Positions 56,801 through 64,000 of a DNA stretch of 64,000 nt are shown piece by piece. Numbering within the stretch: the first letter of the stretch is position 1; each line of letters starts with the position of its first letter. Both the position numbers and the translations under genes were made by a program. The stretch is from NCBI RefSeq assembly GCF_900117425.1, contig NZ_FPEH01000018.1, positions 33,869-97,868 on the forward strand, written 5' to 3'. The notes beneath the pieces are model-generated. The model ran no database searches, was not told where the DNA came from, and saw only the letters and a program-made list of their open reading frames with translations. Source of the DNA: Novosphingobium sp. NDB2Meth1. GTDB lineage: Bacteria > Pseudomonadota > Alphaproteobacteria > Sphingomonadales > Sphingomonadaceae.

Positions 56801-57868
56801 CGAATAGACGTCCTCGGCGGGGCGCGCCTTCGAAAGGTCGACGTCCGGCGCCATCGGGCCTTCGGTGCGCACGCCCTTGCGGCCGATCTGGAACATCTTG
56901 AGCGGATTGCGGATCGCGTCCGTCGCGGCTGTGCCTTCGAAGCCGCAGTGCGTCATGCAGTTCGAGCACTTCTCGTACTTGCCAACGCCGAACTGCTCCC
57001 AATCGGTGCCTTCCATCAGTTCCTTGAAGGTCGAGACATAGCCTTCGCCGATCAAATAGCAGGGCTTCTGCCAGCCGAACACGGTGCGCAGCGGCATCGA
57101 CCACGGCGTGCATTCGTAGGTCTGGTTGCCGGCGAGGAAATCGAGGAACAGCGGCGAATTGGTGAAAGTCCAGGCCTTGCCGCCCTTGCCGCGCTTGAAC
57201 ACGTCGCGGAAGAACTGCTTGGTGCGCTCGCGGTTGAGGAAGTGCTCCTGGTCCGCCGCACGCTCATAGGCATAACCGGGCGAGATGGTGATCTCGACGC
57301 CGCGCTTTTCCATCTCGTCGAAGAACTTCGCGAGGCGTTCCGGGTCTGCGCCGTCGAACACGGTGCAATTGACCTGCACGCGGAAACCCTTGGACTTGGC
57401 GAGCTCGATCGCCTCGATCGCCACTTCGTAGGTGCCTTCCTGATCGACCGCGTGGTCGTGCATCTGCTTGTCACCATCGAGGTGGATCGACCAGGTGAAG
57501 AAGGGCGAGGGCGCGTAATCGTCGATCTTCTTCTTCAGCAGCAGCGCGTTGGTGCACAGGATCACCAGCTTCTTGCGCTCAATATAGCCCTTGACGATGC
57601 GCGGCATGTCGCGGTGGAGCAGCGGCTCGCCGCCCGCGATGGAAACCGCAGGCGCGCCGCATTCCTCGATCGCTTCCATGCACTGCTCGAAGCTCAGGCG
57701 CTGGTTGAGGATCGCGTCGGGGTAGTCGATCTTGCCGCAGCCGGGGCAGGCGAGATTGCAGCGCAGCAGCGGCTCCAGCATCAGCACGAGCGGATACTTG
57801 CCGCCCTTGATGTGCTGGGTGAGCGTGTAGGCGCCGATACGGGCAAGCTGGGAAAGCGGAAGTGTCAT
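56723..57868 (-). CDS. hpnH: Adenosyl-hopene transferase HpnH (radical SAM)
   Basis: 381 residues. The radical SAM cluster ligands are Cys37, Cys41 and Cys44 (CNLACPGC), followed by AGGEPLLH and a C-terminal Cys cluster (CSNCMTHCGFEG). HpnH joins the 5'-deoxyadenosyl radical to the hopene side chain, giving adenosylhopane, the first step to extended C35 hopanoids. Convergent with hpnG, with a 78-base tail-to-tail overlap. ispH lies 8 bases upstream on the same strand. Confidence 0.93.
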   Translation of the reverse strand: MTLPLSQLARIGAYTLTQHIKGGKYPLVLMLEPLLRCNLACPGCGKIDYPDAILNQRLSFEQCMEAIEECGAPAVSIAGGEPLLHRDMPRIVKGYIERKKLVILCTNALLLKKKIDDYAPSPFFTWSIHLDGDKQMHDHAVDQEGTYEVAIEAIELAKSKGFRVQVNCTVFDGADPERLAKFFDEMEKRGVEITISPGYAYERAADQEHFLNRERTKQFFRDVFKRGKGGKAWTFTNSPLFLDFLAGNQTYECTPWSMPLRTVFGWQKPCYLIGEGYVSTFKELMEGTDWEQFGVGKYEKCSNCMTHCGFEGTAATDAIRNPLKMFQIGRKGVRTEGPMAPDVDLSKARPAEDVYSSHLERELAKIAKENPAAAKRVVNVA

Positions 57869-57876
57869 CGGGTATC

Positions 57877-58881
57877 CTATTCGGCTGCCACGCGCAGGGT
57901 GCGAGCATTGGCAGCAGGGGCAGGTCGGCGCAAGATGGCCGGAAGGCTGAATTCGATGTTCTCGTTGACCCCGTCCAATTGCGTGATCGAGACCTGTCGC
58001 AAGGCGCGCAGGCGCCGGATCACGCTATCGACAAGGGCATCGGGCGCCGAGGCGCCGGCGGTAATGCCGACCGAATCGACACCGCCCAGCCAAGCGGGAT
58101 CGATATCGTCCCCGCTGTCGACGAGATAGCTGCGAATGCCCATCTCGGCGCCGATTTCGCGCAGCCGGCTGGAATTCGAGCTGTTGCGCGAGCCGACGAC
58201 GATCAGCACGTCACTCACTTCGGCGAGCTTGCGCACGGCCGTCTGGCGGTTCTGCGTGGCATAGCAGATGTCATCGATATCCGGCCCCACGACATCGCTG
58301 AAGCGGGCATGCAGCGCGGCAATCACCCCGCGCGTATCGTCCACGCTCAGCGTGGTTTGGGTGATGTAGGCCAGCGGCGTCGCCGGATCGAGCGGCAGGG
58401 CCGCGACGTCGTCAGGGGTCGAAACCAGCAGGACCGGCGCATCGATCTGGCCGATGGTGCCGACCACTTCGGCGTGGCCTGCGTGACCGATCAGCACGAT
58501 CCGGCGACCGGTCTTGGCATAGCGGCGGCCCTGGATATGGACTTTGGTGACCAGCGGGCAAGTCGCATCGATCACCGGAAGCTGCCGCCGCTCTGCCTCA
58601 TCCTCGACCGAGCGGGCGACGCCATGCGCGCTGAGCACGGTGGTGGCCCCATCCGGCACATCGGACAGCTCGTCGACAAACACCGCACCCTTGTCGCGCA
58701 GTTGATCGACCACGAAGCGGTTATGCACGATTTCATGGCGCACGTAGACAGGAGCGCCGAAGCGATCGATCGCCCGCTCGACAATATCGATCGCGCGCGT
58801 CACCCCGGCGCAGAAACCGCGCGGATTGGCAAGAAAGACACGAAGCGGCTGCAGCGAACCCGGACGTGAAACTTCCTGCAA
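57877..58881 (-). CDS. ispH: 4-hydroxy-3-methylbut-2-enyl diphosphate reductase IspH
   Basis: 334 residues from TTG at 58881, chosen because AAGGAG lies about 9 bases upstream; a longer frame to 58911 exists. The [4Fe-4S] ligands are Cys24 (PRGFCAGV), the DATCPLV cysteine and the [10 protein letters not shown] cysteine, and the diphosphate-binding [10 protein letters not shown] is present. It makes IPP and DMAPP, the last MEP-pathway step. Its coupling to hpnH ties precursor supply to hopanoid formation; it may be a second copy, which cannot be judged here. Confidence 0.92.
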   Translation of the reverse strand: MQEVSRPGSLQPLRVFLANPRGFCAGVTRAIDIVERAIDRFGAPVYVRHEIVHNRFVVDQLRDKGAVFVDELSDVPDGATTVLSAHGVARSVEDEAERRQLPVIDATCPLVTKVHIQGRRYAKTGRRIVLIGHAGHAEVVGTIGQIDAPVLLVSTPDDVAALPLDPATPLAYITQTTLSVDDTRGVIAALHARFSDVVGPDIDDICYATQNRQTAVRKLAEVSDVLIVVGSRNSSNSSRLREIGAEMGIRSYLVDSGDDIDPAWLGGVDSVGITAGASAPDALVDSVIRRLRALRQVSITQLDGVNENIEFSLPAILRRPAPAANARTLRVAAE

Positions 58882-59241
58882 TGCCTCATACTCCTTGCAG
58901 CACCGGGTCAACTCTTCGCTCTATAAGCGGTTGTTCATGCTACGGGAAGTGCAGTTGACCGGCTTGGACCATTCGATGGCGGCGGCCCCTGCTGCAAGTG
59001 CGAGCCGAGTCCGCCGTTCATTCCCCGTTCGGTTCGCAGCCGCTAGTCGTTACAAACCCCGATCACGTCCGCCCCGGACTGTTTTGTTCCGCGCGGACTA
59101 GCAGGCTGGAGCTGAAAAGTGCAATCTCGACTTGTCAGAATGCTGCTGAACACGCTTTACGCTTGGCAGCATCGAGGGCGGGACGGGACAGTTTGCAGCA
59201 CAGTGTCATTTCCGGTCGCTCTTACCAGAACAAGGCTTGAT
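58882..59241. other. Divergent intergenic region between ispH and hpnM
   Basis: 360 bases holding the promoters of both units. Candidate elements such as TTGACC at about 58964 and TATAAG at about 58921 are seen but do not form a convincing pair at standard spacing. No gene is recognised. Confidence 0.4.
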
Positions 59242-59847
59242 ATGCTACGGACCCTTCTTGCGATTGCCTGCCTCACGCCCCTTGCGGCGGCTGCGCTGCC
59301 TGCGGCTGCACTGGCGCAGGCGGCCGATCCGGCGCTCTCCACGGTCGAGGAACTGGATGCCGGGCTGCTGCGCACCATGCGCACCGGCGGCACCCCGCAG
59401 GCCCGCAGCAAGGTCATCGCGCCGGTGCTGGAGCGGACTTTCGACCTTGGCTTGATGACGCGGCTTGCCGTTGGGCCGGAATGGGTGAAGCAATCGCCCG
59501 CAGACCAGCAGGCGCTTGTCGATGCGTTCAAGCGCATGACCATCGCGCAATACGCCCGCAATTTCGACAGCTTCGGCGGCGAGAGCTTCGAGGTCTCGCC
59601 CCGGGTGGAAACGCGCGGCGGCGACAAGGTCGTGCGCACCACTCTGAAGATTCCCAAGGACGCGCCGGTCGCGATCGCCTATCGCCTGCGCCAGAGCGGG
59701 GGGAGCTGGAAGATCATCGACGTGTTCTACAAGAACGCCATCAGCCAGATTGCCACACGCCGGTCGGACTTCGGCACCGTGCTCCAGAAGGGCGGCGCCA
59801 AGGCGCTGGTCGCGCGGATGAATGCCATCGCGGCGAAGGGCGAATAA
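59242..59847 (+). CDS. hpnM: Phospholipid/hopanoid-binding periplasmic protein HpnM (MlaC family)
   Basis: 201 residues from ATG at 59242 with AAGG just upstream. Signal peptide (LLAIACLTPLAAAALPAAALAQA), then the MlaC fold (FDLGLMTRLAVGPEW, FKRMTIAQYARNF, IAYRLRQSGGSWKIIDVFYKNAI). MlaC carries lipids between inner and outer membrane; in hopanoid loci the protein is called HpnM and is thought to serve hopanoid transport with HpnN. The stop codon is followed directly, in the same frame, by the mlaA start. Confidence 0.85.
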   Translation: MLRTLLAIACLTPLAAAALPAAALAQAADPALSTVEELDAGLLRTMRTGGTPQARSKVIAPVLERTFDLGLMTRLAVGPEWVKQSPADQQALVDAFKRMTIAQYARNFDSFGGESFEVSPRVETRGGDKVVRTTLKIPKDAPVAIAYRLRQSGGSWKIIDVFYKNAISQIATRRSDFGTVLQKGGAKALVARMNAIAAKGE

Positions 59848-60783
59848 TTGCTGATCATTCCGGCACTGCTGGCCAGCGCTCCGGTCGCGCTGCCGCCTGA
59901 GGACCGCGCGCCGGTGGAAACATCGGCGGCGGTGGCGGTGCAGCCGGAGACGCCCGCAGCCGAAGCAAAACGCGAAACCGCACCGCCGGCACCAGCACCG
60001 GCACCGGCAAAGCGCCGTCGCCATGCGCCCGGCGATTCGCTCGAAGGCTTCAACCGCGCGATGTTCGGCACCTGGCAGGTGCTCGACAAGGCCATCTACC
60101 GGCCGGCGGCGATGGGCTACAAGCACGTCGTGCCCAAGCCGCTGCGGACCGGTATCCGCCATGTTCTGAGCAACCTCGCCGAACCGCTGGTGTTCCTGAA
60201 CTTCCTCCTGCAGGGCAAGCCGCGCAGCGCTTCGCGCACGCTCGCGCGGTTCGTGCTCAACTCCACTGTCGGCGTCGGCGGCCTGATCGATGTCGCGAAG
60301 GACAAGTCGATCAATCTGCCGCATCGGAACAACGGGTTCGGCACGACTCTGGCGCTCTACGGAGTGGGTCCGGGGCCCTACATCTTCCTGCCCTTCCTGG
60401 GCCCGAGCACTTTGCGCGACCTCGTTGGAAGCTCGTCGGAAGGGCTGATCCTGCCACTGGCGGTGGGAAAGCCGTTCGACACGATCGAGTACCAGCTTTC
60501 CACAGCCGTCGTCGGCGGGCTCGATCTGCGGGCCGAGTCCGATGCCGGGCTGCGCGCACTGCTCTCCGGTGCGGTCGATCCCTATGCCACCTTGCGCTCG
60601 ACATGGCTGCAGGACCGAGCGGCGGAGATCGAGGCGATCCGCCATGGCGACAAAGCCCCCGAGGCTTCGCAAGGGCAGTCCGAACTCGATGACCCACTGG
60701 CGGACCCGGCCAATCCGGGCGAGACAAAGCAGCCCGTCCCCGAACTCAGCGATCCGCTCGAAGACCCCGCCGTCACGCCCTAG
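59848..60783 (+). CDS. MlaA/VacJ-family outer membrane lipid protein
   Basis: 311 residues from TTG at 59848, immediately after the hpnM TAA and in the same frame. After a short hydrophobic start and a Pro/Ala-rich linker, the MlaA domain begins at GDSLEGFNRAMF and includes the RFVLNSTVGVGGLIDVA and GPYIFLPFLGPSTLRD signatures. It removes lipids from the outer leaflet of the outer membrane. The N-terminus has no lipobox Cys, unlike typical MlaA. It converges on hpnN with a 4-base tail overlap. Confidence 0.83.
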   Translation: MLIIPALLASAPVALPPEDRAPVETSAAVAVQPETPAAEAKRETAPPAPAPAPAKRRRHAPGDSLEGFNRAMFGTWQVLDKAIYRPAAMGYKHVVPKPLRTGIRHVLSNLAEPLVFLNFLLQGKPRSASRTLARFVLNSTVGVGGLIDVAKDKSINLPHRNNGFGTTLALYGVGPGPYIFLPFLGPSTLRDLVGSSSEGLILPLAVGKPFDTIEYQLSTAVVGGLDLRAESDAGLRALLSGAVDPYATLRSTWLQDRAAEIEAIRHGDKAPEASQGQSELDDPLADPANPGETKQPVPELSDPLEDPAVTP

Positions 60784-63413
60784 GCGCGCTTGCTCCGTGC
60801 TTCCGGCGAGGGGCCGAGCAGCGCCGGTTCGAAGATCAGCGCGCAGATCAGCGTCCAGATCAGCGAGATCATCAGGATCTTGCCCATGCTGGCAGTCCCC
60901 GGATGGGTCGAAAGCCAGAGGCTGCCAAACGCGGTGCCGGTCGCAAAGGCGCTGAACATCACCGCGCGCGCGAGGCTCGATTGCAGCAGGTTCTGCGCGC
61001 CCACGCTCCACGCCATCACGAAGTAGATGTGGAACGCGACACCCACCCCGAACAGCAGCGGGAAGGCGATGATGTTGGCGAAGTTGATCGGCTGGCCGAT
61101 GACGAGGCAACTGCCCAGCGTGAGAAAGATCGAGAGGATCACCGGCGCGAGCGTAAAGGCGACTTCGCGCACCGAACGCAGGACGAGGAACAGCAGTCCG
61201 CTCACCAGCACGAAGGCGATGATCCCGGCCTCGACAAAGGCGAACGCGACCGTCGAGGCGGCGGCCTGCGTCGCCACCGGCAGGCCGGAGATCGAGGGCG
61301 TGACCTTGGCCACGGCATCGCGGAAGCGGCGCAGCACGCGGTTGTCGTGCGCGTCGCCGCTGGGGAAGACCTGCAGGCGCGAAAGGCCGCTGGGCGTCTC
61401 CCAATCCTGCGCGAAGTCGGCGGGCAGGCTCTCGCGGGTGATCGGTTCGGCCTGCAAGGCGGAGCGCATCTGGTTCAACATCACGCCGAGCGGCGCGGTC
61501 AGCATGCGATCAACCGCACGGCGCTGCTCCGGCGTGGCCTTGGCGAGCCGATCCAGCGCGGCGTCCAGCTTGCGCGCGGCGGTGCCATCCGGGCCGGGAT
61601 GAGCGGACAGCACGGCGGCGAGCTTGGCGCGGGTGCCTTCAGTTGCGGCAATCATGTCCGCATCGGTCGGCGCGGGGGGCACATCGAAGGGATTGAGCGT
61701 CACATCGAGCAGGAGCGAGGCGTCCTGCAGCACAGCGAGCTTGGCATCCTGATCGTCCGGAATGAACGTGCCGAGCGCAACGACGTGCGAGACTTCAGGC
61801 AGGCGCTCCAGCTTCGCCTTCAGCGCCTGCGCTTCAGCAGGCGTTTTCGCCAGCACGTCGATGGTGTTTGGCGTGCGGTCAGGGTCCTGCGTCAGGTCGC
61901 TCAGGGTGCGCATGGCGGGCGCATTTGGGTCGCGCAGATGGAGCGGGTTGAAGTCGAACTGCACCCACGGCAGCGCGGCGATGCTGAGGCCCATGGCGAG
62001 CGCGAACGACCACAGCACCCAGCGCCGCTTGCGCTCGAGCAGGCGGTCAACCGGGGCGAGCCAGGGGAAGCCCACTTCATGCCGGGGCGCGGAGGGGCCG
62101 AGCACAACGATCAGCGCCGGCAGCAGGGTCAGGCTGGCAAACAGCGCGATGATCATGCCGAGCCCGGCAATCACGCCAAGCTCGGTAATGCCGATATAGG
62201 CCGTAGGCAGGAACGCACCGAAGCCGACGAAGATCGCGCCTGCCGCGAGGGAAAGCGGCGCTCCGAGTTCGCTTGCCGCTTTCTTGAGCGCTTCCGCCGC
62301 GTCCGCACTATCAGGCCGTTCGGCGTTGAAGCGCACGCAGATCTGGATGCCAAAATCGACACCAAGGCCGACGAACAGCGGGATAAAGGCCACCGAAATG
62401 AGGTTGAAGCGACCCACCGCGAGCAGCCCGACGGCAGCGGTGACAATCAGCCCGGCGATGATCGCAACCATGATCGCGGCAACCAGCTTCACCGAACGGG
62501 TCGCCAGCCACAAGGTCAGCAGCATCGCGCCGAGCATGACCATTGCCACCGCGCCGATGTTTTCCTGAAGCGTGGCGAATTCCTCATCAGCCAGTGGCAC
62601 TTCGCCTGTCAGGCGGACGCGGACGCCATGCGCCTCATCCAGCTTGAGCTCTCGTGCCGCGCGCATCACGCCGTCCGCCGCGTTCTCGCCCGCCATCAGC
62701 GCGGCGTGGTCGAGGACGGGCTGGACAAGGATCAGGCGCCGCTTGGGCACGGCCAGCCCACCACTGCCCCCACCACTGCCGTTGTCGAACAGCTCCTGCC
62801 ACGAGAAGGCCGGGTTCTTCCCTGCAAGCGAACCGTCGATGGCCGTGGCCAGCGCATTCAGCGGCTTGTCGATCCGGCCCAGCGTCACTTCGCCGCGGTT
62901 CACCCCGTCGAGCATGGTCGACAGTGAACCGGCCACCCCGCGCAGCGAAGGATCGGCGGCAAGCGGTCCAAGCAGCGGCTGCGCGTCGACCATCGTCCTG
63001 GTCGCGCTGCGCACATCCTCGACCGAGCCGAACAGCAGGCCCTCGCGCGCAAGGAAATCGCCGCCGTCCGGGCGCGTCACGCGGCGGAAGGTCTTGCTAT
63101 CGGCCGCAAGAGCGGCGGAGAGCCGGGCAGCGCCGTCCTCTGCGAGTTCCGGCGTCTTGCCGTCGATCACCACCAGCATCACGTCGCGCAGCTGCGGGAA
63201 GGCCTCTTCCATCCGCCGCTCCTCGACGCGCCAGGCGACATCGGGGGAGATCAGCTGTGAGGTGTCCGTGGTGATCGCCATGCGCTGCATCGCGGTGAGC
63301 AGCGCGGCGATGGTGACCAAAAGCGCGAGGGCAAGCGTCAGCCAAGGCCGCCTGAGGCTGACCGTGACCAGCGAGGCTGGCACCGTCTTGAGCAGGGAAT
63401 GCGCGCTGCTCAC
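60780..63413 (-). CDS. hpnN: Hopanoid transporter HpnN (RND/MMPL family)
   Basis: 877 residues from GTG at 63413 inside the DUF2141 stop. Twelve helices in two halves, each with a large periplasmic domain; the VAFIPLFVGLGVDFGIQ motif and the FPLLFGVGVAFHIYFV motif are the paired RND helices. HpnN moves hopanoids from the inner to the outer membrane. It is third in the operon dxs-DUF2141-hpnN, so transport and precursor synthesis share transcription. Confidence 0.92.
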   Translation of the reverse strand: MSSAHSLLKTVPASLVTVSLRRPWLTLALALLVTIAALLTAMQRMAITTDTSQLISPDVAWRVEERRMEEAFPQLRDVMLVVIDGKTPELAEDGAARLSAALAADSKTFRRVTRPDGGDFLAREGLLFGSVEDVRSATRTMVDAQPLLGPLAADPSLRGVAGSLSTMLDGVNRGEVTLGRIDKPLNALATAIDGSLAGKNPAFSWQELFDNGSGGGSGGLAVPKRRLILVQPVLDHAALMAGENAADGVMRAARELKLDEAHGVRVRLTGEVPLADEEFATLQENIGAVAMVMLGAMLLTLWLATRSVKLVAAIMVAIIAGLIVTAAVGLLAVGRFNLISVAFIPLFVGLGVDFGIQICVRFNAERPDSADAAEALKKAASELGAPLSLAAGAIFVGFGAFLPTAYIGITELGVIAGLGMIIALFASLTLLPALIVVLGPSAPRHEVGFPWLAPVDRLLERKRRWVLWSFALAMGLSIAALPWVQFDFNPLHLRDPNAPAMRTLSDLTQDPDRTPNTIDVLAKTPAEAQALKAKLERLPEVSHVVALGTFIPDDQDAKLAVLQDASLLLDVTLNPFDVPPAPTDADMIAATEGTRAKLAAVLSAHPGPDGTAARKLDAALDRLAKATPEQRRAVDRMLTAPLGVMLNQMRSALQAEPITRESLPADFAQDWETPSGLSRLQVFPSGDAHDNRVLRRFRDAVAKVTPSISGLPVATQAAASTVAFAFVEAGIIAFVLVSGLLFLVLRSVREVAFTLAPVILSIFLTLGSCLVIGQPINFANIIAFPLLFGVGVAFHIYFVMAWSVGAQNLLQSSLARAVMFSAFATGTAFGSLWLSTHPGTASMGKILMISLIWTLICALIFEPALLGPSPEARSKRA

Positions 63414-63874
63414 TTGGCGGCTGGCGGTCCGCTGGGGCCGAGGAAGTAGCGCAGCTTGAAGCCGATCGACGCGTTCTGGCCGCCATGGCTGAACACCGCG
63501 CTCTTCCAGCTGGGCGGGCCGAACGAGATGCGCGCGTCGTTGGAAAAGCCAACGCCTTCCTTGGGAATGCCGAACAGCGCGCGGTCTACCTTGCTGTTGC
63601 TGTTCTCATCATGGAACGCCTGCGCGGCATATTGGCCCGGCGGCAGATCGCGCACGATCACTTGTGTCGTGCCGAGCCGGGCCGGAGCCTCGCCCGCCCA
63701 CTGGCAATCGTCCTTCAGGAACTTGTCCTGCGTGCAGATGTCGACGTGGATGCGCCCCTTGGCGTTGCGGACGTTGCCGACATTGATCGTCAGCATATGC
63801 CCGGGCGCCTGCGCAAACACGGCCGCCGAGGCAGTGCATCCGATCACAAGGGCAAGGATCCAGCGCTTTCCCAT
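63410..63874 (-). CDS. DUF2141-domain secreted protein
   Basis: 154 residues. Signal peptide (WILALVIGCTASAAVFAQA), then a beta-sandwich-like DUF2141 domain with LTINVGNVRNAKGRIHVDIC, the AFHDENSNSKVDRALFGIPKEG block that defines the family, and Cys pairs. No function is established for it. It sits between dxs (one-base overlap, TGATG) and hpnN (4-base overlap), suggesting a job linked to hopanoid export. Confidence 0.78.
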   Translation of the reverse strand: MGKRWILALVIGCTASAAVFAQAPGHMLTINVGNVRNAKGRIHVDICTQDKFLKDDCQWAGEAPARLGTTQVIVRDLPPGQYAAQAFHDENSNSKVDRALFGIPKEGVGFSNDARISFGPPSWKSAVFSHGGQNASIGFKLRYFLGPSGPPAAK

Positions 63875-64000
63875 CAGGCCCTTGCTTCCTGCACGCCTGC
63901 GCTGTTGTGGCGCAGGGCCTTGAGGACGGTATCGACGATTTGCGGGGCGTTGAGGCCTGCGGTGTCGTACTGCTTGTCGGGGGCGTCGTGGTCCTGGAAC
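63874..64000 (-). CDS. dxs: 1-deoxy-D-xylulose-5-phosphate synthase, C-terminal end only
   Basis: About 41 codons enter from the right edge, ending TGA at 63874. The residues [16 protein letters not shown] then [16 protein letters not shown] match the C-terminal tail of Dxs (pattern FxDHxxPExxYxxAGLDAxGI). Dxs makes the first MEP-pathway intermediate from pyruvate and glyceraldehyde 3-phosphate. Only the tail is visible, so the assignment relies on this short pattern plus the hopanoid context. Confidence 0.7.
   Translation of the reverse strand, partial: FQDHDAPDKQYDTAGLNAPQIVDTVLKALRHNSAGVQEARA

Noticed and set aside
60903..62927. 674-codon open frame on the plus strand
   Set aside because: Antisense to hpnN; low-complexity Arg/His/Glu composition and no domain.

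Overview
This GC-rich window reads as the chromosome (or a large replicon) of a sphingomonad-type alphaproteobacterium, in the range of Novosphingobium, Sphingobium or Sphingomonas. The indicators are tightly packed overlapping genes, many GTG/TTG starts, a CYP153-type P450, several TonB receptors, an aromatic meta-cleavage locus and a complete hopanoid locus. The taxonomic placement is inferred from gene content; no rRNA, tRNA, CRISPR array or intact insertion sequence was seen.

Region 1 (1-15405) is aromatic and hydrocarbon catabolism. A XylM/CymA-like membrane hydroxylase runs off the left edge and is divergent from a MerR regulator. A leftward operon follows: Rieske dioxygenase alpha and beta, extradiol dioxygenase, dihydrodiol dehydrogenase, C-C hydrolase and a CymR-like TetR regulator. 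A divergent rightward operon carries 2-hydroxypentadienoate hydratase, acetaldehyde dehydrogenase, 4-hydroxy-2-oxovalerate aldolase, a class II aldolase-like (CmtD-like) protein and a tyrosine phosphatase. Together these resemble a p-cymene/p-cumate pathway in which ring cleavage of a carboxylated catechol is followed by decarboxylation, hydrolysis and conversion to pyruvate and acetyl-CoA. An acyl-CoA dehydrogenase, a CYP153 P450 translationally coupled to a rubredoxin, a 3-oxoacid CoA-transferase and a LysR regulator lie beside it. Two copies of one inverted repeat, upstream of the hydroxylase and of the acyl-CoA dehydrogenase, suggest a shared regulon.

Region 2 (15406-31940) is a scarred accessory segment. 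It holds an AT-rich stretch with a tRNA-3'-end-like sequence, a glmS remnant whose catalytic Cys codon is TGA, a CzcCBA-type metal efflux operon, a DUF2946 protein and a TonB receptor, a truncated glycoside-hydrolase-like start, a LuxR regulator and a sugar isomerase-like protein. A second DUF2946/TonB/PepSY set points to metal (probably copper) or siderophore handling.

Region 3 (31945-35028) is a compact three-gene module: a DUF5690 transporter, a gamma-butyrobetaine-hydroxylase-like dioxygenase (TmpA-like) and an HD-domain oxygenase with PhnZ/TmpB residues. It is predicted to import and oxidatively cleave a quaternary-amine phosphonate. Region 4 (35141-41515) encodes envelope glycan functions: a GT-C-like membrane protein, a GT4, a methyltransferase, a Gfo/Idh oxidoreductase and a GT2-GtrA fusion. 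A LysR/quinone oxidoreductase pair follows.

Region 5 (43644-64000) is a hopanoid locus. hpnI, hpnJ, hpnK, a ferritin-like di-iron protein and hpnL run leftward; hpnA, B, C, D, E, F (squalene-hopene cyclase) and G run rightward; hpnH and ispH run leftward; hpnM and an mlaA homologue run rightward; hpnN, a DUF2141 protein and the end of dxs run leftward. The locus therefore links isoprenoid precursor supply (Dxs, IspH), squalene and hopene formation, side-chain building and lipid transport.
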